DNA of 64,000 nucleotides from Vibrio sp. HI00D65 (GTDB lineage: Bacteria > Pseudomonadota > Gammaproteobacteria > Enterobacterales > Vibrionaceae). Position 1 is the first letter of the stretch; the number at the start of each line of letters is the position of its first letter. This document shows, one piece after another, positions 57,304 through 64,000 of the stretch. The notes under the pieces were generated by a model. The model did no database searches. It was not told where the DNA came from and saw only the letters and a program-made list of their open reading frames with translations. The translations under genes were made by a program, and so were the position numbers. Location of the stretch: positions 186,001-250,000 of the forward strand of contig NZ_LWEH01000123.1 in NCBI RefSeq assembly GCF_001635455.1. Reading direction: 5' to 3'.

Positions 57304-58180
57304 TTTCATCCTCTAACATTGCTTGCTCTATGCTGGATTGATCGGTCTGTTTCTGTTTGTTTTCGTCAGGCCACACAAGCAGCAGATACCTAAGCTTATC
57401 AAACTCAACCACAGGTTCCGCTTTGATTAACGCAAACTCGCGTTTCGGATCGTAATCAACCTTAGAAACGTAAGCGACTGGGTAACCCTCTGGATAAACA
57501 CCACCAAGGCCTGACGTTACCAAGAGATCTTCTTCCTGAATGTCAGTACTGGTTGGAATATGCTCTAGCTGGATTTCATCAATCATGCCATTACCAGAAG
57601 CAATCACACGGATATCGTTACGGATAACCTGAACGGGAATCGCATTGTTTGCATCCGTCAGTAGCAAGACTCGGCTATTGTGAGCCGCAACAAAAGTCAC
57701 TTGACCAACAATACCTTTCTCGTTGATCACCGGCTGTCCTTCATACACCCCATCAATCTGACCTTTATCGATCACGACTTGATGACGGTATGGAGAGGTA
57801 TCAACAGCCATAACTTCAGTAACGACTTTCTTTTCATCGCGGATAAACGGAGAGCCTAATAGCTTACGAAGGCGCTTATTTTCTTCTTGATATTGCTCAA
57901 GCAAAATAAGCTCGCTCTTCAGTCGCAAGACTTCTCGCTTCATATTATGGTTTGATTCGATCAGTCCTTTACGAGTGCTAAAACGGTCATATACACCGTC
58001 AAACATCGTACGAGGTAGGTTAGCTGCATATTGAATTGGGGCAACCATGCTGTTCAATAGATAGCGGACATTTGAGAAAGCATCTAAACGACTATCAGCC
58101 AGCATAAGGCTGGCTGATAAAATTACAGCAAAAAACAGGCGCAATTGTAGAGAGGGACCTCTACCAAAAATTGGCTTCAT
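57293..58180 (-). CDS. mreC: Rod-shape protein MreC
   Basis: MreC links the MreB filaments to the wall-synthesis machinery in the periplasm. The 295-aa protein has one N-terminal membrane anchor (about residues 12-29), a coiled coil (about 72-110, rich in Leu, Lys and Glu) and the beta-sheet domain (about 115-270, with VTEVMAVDTSPYRHQVVIDKG). It lies 94 bases after mreB; two copies of ATTTGATCCTA lie in that gap. Confidence 0.95.
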   Translation of the reverse strand: MKPIFGRGPSLQLRLFFAVILSASLMLADSRLDAFSNVRYLLNSMVAPIQYAANLPRTMFDGVYDRFSTRKGLIESNHNMKREVLRLKSELILLEQYQEENKRLRKLLGSPFIRDEKKVVTEVMAVDTSPYRHQVVIDKGQIDGVYEGQPVINEKGIVGQVTFVAAHNSRVLLLTDANNAIPVQVIRNDIRVIASGNGMIDEIQLEHIPTSTDIQEEDLLVTSGLGGVYPEGYPVAYVSKVDYDPKREFALIKAEPVVEFDKLRYLLLVWPDENKQKQTDQSSIEQAMLEDENGQ

Positions 58181-58182
58181 TC

Positions 58183-58218
58183 TATATTTGATCCTAGATC
58201 TACATTTGATCCTATAGA
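58183..58218. repeat. Two near-identical 18-base units before mreC
   Basis: TATATTTGATCCTA and TACATTTGATCCTA recur 18 bases apart, covering the mreC ribosome-binding region (AGGATC on the minus strand). Next to them a hairpin (TAGGCTCTTT at 58227 with AAAGAGCCTA at 58255) lies in the mreB-mreC gap. Confidence 0.5.
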
Positions 58219-58274
58219 CAAGGTCCTAGGCTCTTTACATAAAACTAGATAATAAAAGAGCCTAACACTAGATA

Positions 58275-59327
<1,053 letters not shown>

Positions 59328-59370
59328 TCATCCTGCAAGAATTAGAAGACAAAAATTGCACTAAATGTAC

Positions 59371-59399
59371 CAATGCCTTGCTGTCACGGCAAGGCATTG
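59371..59399. other. Strong inverted repeat between mshQ and mreB
   Basis: CAATGCCTTGC at 59371-59381 pairs perfectly with GCAAGGCATTG at 59389-59399 over a 7-base loop. No T-run adjoins it on either strand, so it is at best a weak terminator for the msh operon. It falls in the mreB promoter region. Confidence 0.55.
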
Positions 59400-59468
59400 A
59401 AGTATAAACATGGACTGAAATCCGTAATTTCTTACAGATTCCTAACTTAACCATCAAAAATTATATTA

Positions 59469-62400
59469 TTACTGACCTGTTAAGCCAGTTTCACCTCGGT
59501 AGATCACTCGATCGTTACCACGGTAGATGCCGAATGTGACGACGGTTGAGGGATCTTCATCGCCTAACTGACGCCAATTGTATTGCAACCAAGGTTGATC
59601 TTCGTAATCTGTCGAACATGATATCTCATTTTCGCCCGTCTTCTTGCTTGGCTTCGAGTTGCCCATTCTTGACCATAAACGCACTTGCTCGCGCGGTGTA
59701 TCTTTACCAGCAGGCGTATTTTGATCCGCGGTGACCTCTTCTTCACCATTATCGACGCTGCCACTGCCGTTAAGCGAAGCTAACGTGGTTATCGCCCCGT
59801 CACTGTGCCAAATCACTTGTTTACAAGCTTTTGAACCATCAAAGGCGCTGCGACTATCATCTTCATTAGCAACAAACTCACTGCCATCCCAGAACTCAGC
59901 TCGCAATGGAATAGTTAATGTAGTACCTGAGTTTCCACCAATATCATCTAGGGCCATTCGACCATAACGAGCGGGAGGCTGAACCGGAAACTCAACTGTA
60001 TTTTTCAAAATATCAGAATCAGTAAATGACACAGGATCAACGCCGTCTACCGTTAAGCCAAAATGTGTGACTGTAGAATTAGAATCCGATGTATTAAAAG
60101 GATTATCCTTGCGGCTAACGCTATCAGAATCCGTAACTCGCTTAAGAACAGCAGCACCATCGTTCAACAACCAATGCTTGCGATCAGTAGACCAAGTACC
60201 TGCCCCTGTATCCAGTAAGAACTCGTTATCGATAGCGGTATCATCTAAAACACCAAATTTCGCCTGTAAGTCTGAATGAAAGAAACGATAATTGTTAAGC
60301 GCACTACCAACACTGCTTTCCCCAGATGCCATTGGATACACTTGATGAACAGTTGAGTCGTAAGTTTGACCTAAGTAAGCAATGTCGTTTTGATTAGCGA
60401 CATGCCATTCTGGGTTCTCTTGCAAGAAGTATTTCGGATAGAAACGGCCAATGGCTAAGCGGCCATCCTCAATCTTAAATGCCTGACTGCCCAAATACAC
60501 TGACTTACCAATGTCCCCACTACCAAATTGGCGTGCAATCGGAGCTTGGACAGTCAACTCAAAAGCACCCACTTCTGATACGGCCTGAGGTACTTTAATC
60601 TCTCCCTCCTTCCAAACAGCTCCTTCCGGAAGTGTCGTATTTAACAACTGTCCATCAACGCCTTGCACAGGGTATAAAACATGGTTACCCATCAACAGAT
60701 CACTTTCTTGGTAATTTCTCGCAACTGAATTATCGTATTGATAAGCAACTACCGTTGTTTCAAACACCTCCCCTGCCGCGACAAATCCTCTAGAACACTG
60801 CTCAGTTGTATCCGAGCAATCCCCCTTGGTTCCCGCATGATTGTAAGCACTTAATCTGAGGCCAGCAGGAAAACTTACAAAACTCTTAAAGCCTGAAGAA
60901 TCATCAATATCAGCCACACGTGCTTTAAGTTTAATTTTCCCTACTTCAGCGTATCTTATTTTAAACGCAGCGCTTCCTTTGTTATCAAAATACACATCCT
61001 TTAGCTTTGTATTACTCGTATTCAACTCGAAAGGTTGGCTCCAAAATAGCTCTCCACTCTTGCGTTTTTTCTGATAGATAAACGAAACAGGTTTTGAACG
61101 ATCAACAGGTGCTACTTCATACTCGATCGACATATTAACGTCTCTTGAGAGCCCTTCTTGACTGGTGTTTTGACTACAAAATGACAAATAATTATCACCA
61201 GGACTCTGTTTGCTCGCCACAATATCCTTAACTTTTACAGCTAGAACATGACTTGAGAAAGTGACTTCACAATTGGCAACAGATAACGGTCCTCCGTTAA
61301 TACGGCATCGTGCTTCATCAAAACCAGATTGAGGGATTGAACTTTTGGCAATACCCAATTTGACTTTACCAGCTCGCTCTCCTTTCAATTTAAGACGAAC
61401 TTCATTATCGAATCTAACTGATGTTCCTCCTTCCCAGTTTGCGACATCACTCCCTTGCGCAGGCAACAAGTCAACCGAAAGAGCAGGCAGAGAACCATCG
61501 TTATATGCATCTCGAGGATACAGTTTAGAACAACTCTCATTTAAACAAGCCCTCAAAGTAATATCTGAGCTTTGGCAGGTACTGCCCGACCCCGCGTAGT
61601 CAAACTCAAAATGATGGATACCTTCTGTGATTTTTTGGTGCTTGTCGGCACAGACTTGAAAGTTGTCGAGATCATGGACATTGGTCAACGACCCAGTTGA
61701 AGCCGTAATAGATACACGAAAGTTTTCCGGTATGACGGATTGACCATAACGCTGCATTACATCGAATCGAGGGATCACTGTTTGCCAGAGGTTAGTATCT
61801 CCAACCATGCGCTTTACTGTCACGAACACTTTCCCAGAGTCTCGGGAATCAATGATCATTTTATAGCGATGTGCTTGCCCTTTACGCCCATCTAAATTGC
61901 CCAGGCTATGATTACCTTTTATATAACGATACCCAGCGACCCAATTACCAGCTGCATCCTGTCGCCCAGAACCTCGTAGCGCGACATTATTGGGGGTAAA
62001 ACCAGGACCTATATCGGTTCCACCCGAGCGAGCATAGTTACCATACTCATCAATACCCAAGCCAAGCCACCCCCCAGCAAAGCCCTGAATCCCGGGTTTG
62101 AGCCCGTAACCCAAAGGGCCGCCAAAAGCCCCCGTTTGCGGTGGAACACTCGCATCAGAAAGTACCAACGCTAGGCCATCGGCACCGCTACCAGAGTGAG
62201 CATAATGATCAAATTCCACTTCCAAATAGTTATCGTCTGATGGAAACAGATAGTTATAAACAGCGGCCGTAGCTTGATCGTACCTCAATGAATTCATTCT
62301 AAAGCGACCATTTTCCACATGCGGTTTAATGCTATTTTTATAAGCAACGATCGACCAATTGTCGGTATTACTCGAGCTGAATGTTTCTTTTGGCAAATAT

Positions 62401-63260
62401 TCACAACGAGCAGGCTGTATTTCTTGGTCTTCAATCACACTCTGATCACTGACGGTCAACATTTGAGTATTCACCCTGCCACTGATCACAGAGCCATTAT
62501 TGAGGCTTACATAAGACTTGGCGTATACATACCCTGATATTTTTGACTGTTGCTGAGATGACCAACTGTAATTTAACTCAACACCATTTCGAGAAACCAA
62601 TATCAGTTGAGCTTTAGAATCTGCATACTCAATCTGTGAGCCATTTAACTGGGCTGTTTTTTTCACGTGGATTTTGACATGGCCGTGTATGATGATCCGC
62701 GAGCCGTCATGCATACCTAGATCTTCAATCCAATGCTCACCATCAAAAAAATGAATCACAGAAGCTTCATGAAGCACTAAGCTTTTTATTTTATGCTCAG
62801 AAGCCATAAAAGCAGCATGACACCCCTTAAAACCTGTAAAGAATTTCACGTCTGGTGAATAAATGTTTTGCGGAGCAGTACAACTAACACTGTCACGACC
62901 ACTGGCCTTTTGAAATGGCTTTAATTGCAATGCTGGGTATTGCGTATAACTTATCGAACAAGCTCTACGGCCGCCATATTGATCGTCGCATGAGGTAGAG
63001 GGCATATAGTTAAAGCCACGACAGAAATGCAAATCGAGGCCTTTTGTTCCTTTGATGGTGGCATCATTGTAGACAAAAAGCTGACTCGCATTTCTTGATA
63101 AACTACACTGTATACCTCTATTCGCATGTCCCTGCACAACATTTGGAAAGTGCTCAATACCGATTTCATCGTAAGCGTACGAAGGTGTAGCCACACCTAA
63201 TACCACAACACACAAAAAGAAAAAAATCACCGAGGGAAAGCGAATGAATATACTAATCAC
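59469..63260 (-). CDS. mshQ: MSHA pilus biogenesis protein MshQ
   Basis: MshQ is a very large surface or periplasmic protein of the MSHA type IV pilus locus. I choose a GTG start at 63260. It is preceded by AGAGGT and overlaps the mshP stop by 8 bases, and it opens directly with a signal peptide ending PSYA at about residue 29, giving 1263 aa. An N-terminal beta-rich part is followed by an L-type lectin-like domain (about 290-535) with GADGLALVLSD and GGWLGLGIDEYGNY. A DUF6701-like C-terminal region follows. It is rich in Cys for a pilus protein. Its exact role in MSHA is not settled. Confidence 0.88.
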   Translation of the reverse strand: MISIFIRFPSVIFFFLCVVVLGVATPSYAYDEIGIEHFPNVVQGHANRGIQCSLSRNASQLFVYNDATIKGTKGLDLHFCRGFNYMPSTSCDDQYGGRRACSISYTQYPALQLKPFQKASGRDSVSCTAPQNIYSPDVKFFTGFKGCHAAFMASEHKIKSLVLHEASVIHFFDGEHWIEDLGMHDGSRIIIHGHVKIHVKKTAQLNGSQIEYADSKAQLILVSRNGVELNYSWSSQQQSKISGYVYAKSYVSLNNGSVISGRVNTQMLTVSDQSVIEDQEIQPARCEYLPKETFSSSNTDNWSIVAYKNSIKPHVENGRFRMNSLRYDQATAAVYNYLFPSDDNYLEVEFDHYAHSGSGADGLALVLSDASVPPQTGAFGGPLGYGLKPGIQGFAGGWLGLGIDEYGNYARSGGTDIGPGFTPNNVALRGSGRQDAAGNWVAGYRYIKGNHSLGNLDGRKGQAHRYKMIIDSRDSGKVFVTVKRMVGDTNLWQTVIPRFDVMQRYGQSVIPENFRVSITASTGSLTNVHDLDNFQVCADKHQKITEGIHHFEFDYAGSGSTCQSSDITLRACLNESCSKLYPRDAYNDGSLPALSVDLLPAQGSDVANWEGGTSVRFDNEVRLKLKGERAGKVKLGIAKSSIPQSGFDEARCRINGGPLSVANCEVTFSSHVLAVKVKDIVASKQSPGDNYLSFCSQNTSQEGLSRDVNMSIEYEVAPVDRSKPVSFIYQKKRKSGELFWSQPFELNTSNTKLKDVYFDNKGSAAFKIRYAEVGKIKLKARVADIDDSSGFKSFVSFPAGLRLSAYNHAGTKGDCSDTTEQCSRGFVAAGEVFETTVVAYQYDNSVARNYQESDLLMGNHVLYPVQGVDGQLLNTTLPEGAVWKEGEIKVPQAVSEVGAFELTVQAPIARQFGSGDIGKSVYLGSQAFKIEDGRLAIGRFYPKYFLQENPEWHVANQNDIAYLGQTYDSTVHQVYPMASGESSVGSALNNYRFFHSDLQAKFGVLDDTAIDNEFLLDTGAGTWSTDRKHWLLNDGAAVLKRVTDSDSVSRKDNPFNTSDSNSTVTHFGLTVDGVDPVSFTDSDILKNTVEFPVQPPARYGRMALDDIGGNSGTTLTIPLRAEFWDGSEFVANEDDSRSAFDGSKACKQVIWHSDGAITTLASLNGSGSVDNGEEEVTADQNTPAGKDTPREQVRLWSRMGNSKPSKKTGENEISCSTDYEDQPWLQYNWRQLGDEDPSTVVTFGIYRGNDRVIYRGETGLTGQ

Positions 63261-63681
63261 GAAGCCATACCTCTTGAATACGCTGCACTTGGTTGATACC
63301 CGACCCACAGATTGCTGTGGATTCAATTTTGAAAAAGCCTACCCCATCTAACATACCGATCTCTCGACAAGTTAATTGTTCGATAGAACAGATGGTCGAC
63401 ATACCACTACTCACTTGATTAGCATTTAAGCTACTGCACACTGTACTTACACTCGTTGAGACTGCAGGCGAAACGATTAATGGATAGACTTGAGTAAGTG
63501 CCCACTCATTTGCTGAGTGTGCTAAGAACCAAGCCTGGTTTCCAAGCTGCTTGCGCGTCAATGTATCGTGATTTGACCATTGAACTTGCATCAGAGAAGT
63601 CGCAAGAAAGCCCATCACCACAATAACAAATACTGCGACGACCAAAACACTGCCTTGTTGAGTTGATTTTCTATGGTGCAT
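63253..63681 (-). CDS. mshP: MSHA pilus minor component MshP
   Basis: MshP is a PilX-like minor pilin of the MSHA system. The 142-aa protein has a short basic leader, then QQGSVLVVAVFVIVVMG, a type IV pilin-like hydrophobic helix. After the likely G-S cleavage site it lacks the usual Glu at position 5, as in PilX- or PulK-like minor pilins. The start at 63681 overlaps the mshO stop by 11 bases and follows AGGT; an upstream in-frame ATG at 63711 lies within mshO. It is 8 bases into mshQ at its end. Confidence 0.85.
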   Translation of the reverse strand: MHHRKSTQQGSVLVVAVFVIVVMGFLATSLMQVQWSNHDTLTRKQLGNQAWFLAHSANEWALTQVYPLIVSPAVSTSVSTVCSSLNANQVSSGMSTICSIEQLTCREIGMLDGVGFFKIESTAICGSGINQVQRIQEVWLRD

Positions 63682-64000
63682 TGAGTACCTGCACATCTTG
63701 TTGGTAAACACTTACTTCACTGTTTTGTTCAAGAACAAGATCGATGTGTATAACACCGCCTCTTTGCAAACTTGGCTCTTCATAACGAAAATTACTTTGA
63801 GCATAATTAATACTGTCTGCAACAGTGACTCCATTACGTTGAATTAAGCCTTGATTTTGAATAGTGTCATTCACTAAACAGTAGCTAACTGCAGCATTAC
63901 CATCATAAATATAATGGCGTTGAGCAATAGATCGACTGCTAAGACTAACACCGGAAGCAGTAAACACATTATTAGCGGAAGCTAAACCGGAGACTGCAAT
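63671..64000 (-). CDS. mshO: MSHA biogenesis protein MshO, C-terminal part
   Basis: The frame is open from its stop at 63671 to the window edge and encodes the last 109 residues of a pilin-like protein. Its 5' end lies beyond 64000. The identity rests on its place just before mshP and mshQ; the visible part is beta-rich (IYDGNAAVSYCLVNDTIQNQG) with no hydrophobic N terminus because that is outside the window. Confidence 0.75.
   Translation of the reverse strand: MAVSGLASANNVFTASGVSLSSRSIAQRHYIYDGNAAVSYCLVNDTIQNQGLIQRNGVTVADSINYAQSNFRYEEPSLQRGGVIHIDLVLEQNSEVSVYQQDVQVLNAP

Overview
This window is a gene-dense stretch of core chromosome from a gammaproteobacterium of the family Vibrionaceae, almost certainly a Vibrio. 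The reasons are the MSHA pilus genes (mshO, mshP, mshQ) next to mreBCD, a glycosyltransferase of the MJ1255/VC2487 family, the ilvIH - acyl-CoA ligase - leuO - leuABCD neighbourhood, and the argR/mdh neighbourhood with a TAXI-type TRAP transporter. The moderate GC content and the ACGAGAT heptad repeat would fit the Splendidus clade, but that last step is a guess. There are no rRNA or tRNA genes, CRISPR arrays, insertion sequences or prophage genes.

Layout. 1-6014 (mostly minus strand): acetolactate synthase (ilvI, ilvH), a long-chain acyl-CoA synthetase and the LysR regulator leuO. 6361-13308 (minus): a glycosyltransferase plus PAP2 phosphatase pair, then a tetR - adaptor - RND pump operon with two matching operators upstream. 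13615-18753 (plus): leucine operon with a leader peptide and attenuator, then leuABCD. 18939-28784: a DUF547 protein, a DUF924 protein, djlA, the lptD-surA-pdxA-rsmA-apaG-apaH outer-membrane/housekeeping block, and folA. 28824-33454: a two-gene ThrE-type exporter, cgtA, rpmA, rplU and ispB. 33551-42112: a small conserved protein, mdh, argR, a TAXI-TRAP transporter with its own universal stress protein, a 2-hydroxyacid dehydrogenase and rluA. 42269-50766: a divergent NRAMP-like transporter, rapA, a PIN-PhoH protein, tldD and a nitrilase-family amidohydrolase. 50832-59318: yhdP, rng, a Maf pyrophosphatase, mreD, mreC and mreB, the classic cell-shape cluster. 59469-64000: mshQ, mshP and the 3' end of mshO, cut by the window edge.

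How the genes work together. The left third makes branched-chain amino acids: acetolactate synthase feeds valine and isoleucine, and leuABCD takes the valine precursor to leucine. LeuO is the likely regulator and a Leu-codon leader senses charged tRNA-Leu. The middle holds ribosome, folate, quinone, pyridoxal and envelope-biogenesis functions. The right end couples cell-wall elongation (MreBCD), envelope lipid transport (YhdP) and a surface pilus.

I did not find a clearly new biological system. The best leads are a tandem duplication of the catalytic motif in the Maf protein, an NRAMP-like carrier that has lost its metal-binding Asp, Asn and His, seven perfect ACGAGAT repeats wedged between apaH and its terminator, paired palindromic operators for the TetR/RND operon, tandem hairpins in the TAXI gene leader, and a lectin-like domain in MshQ.
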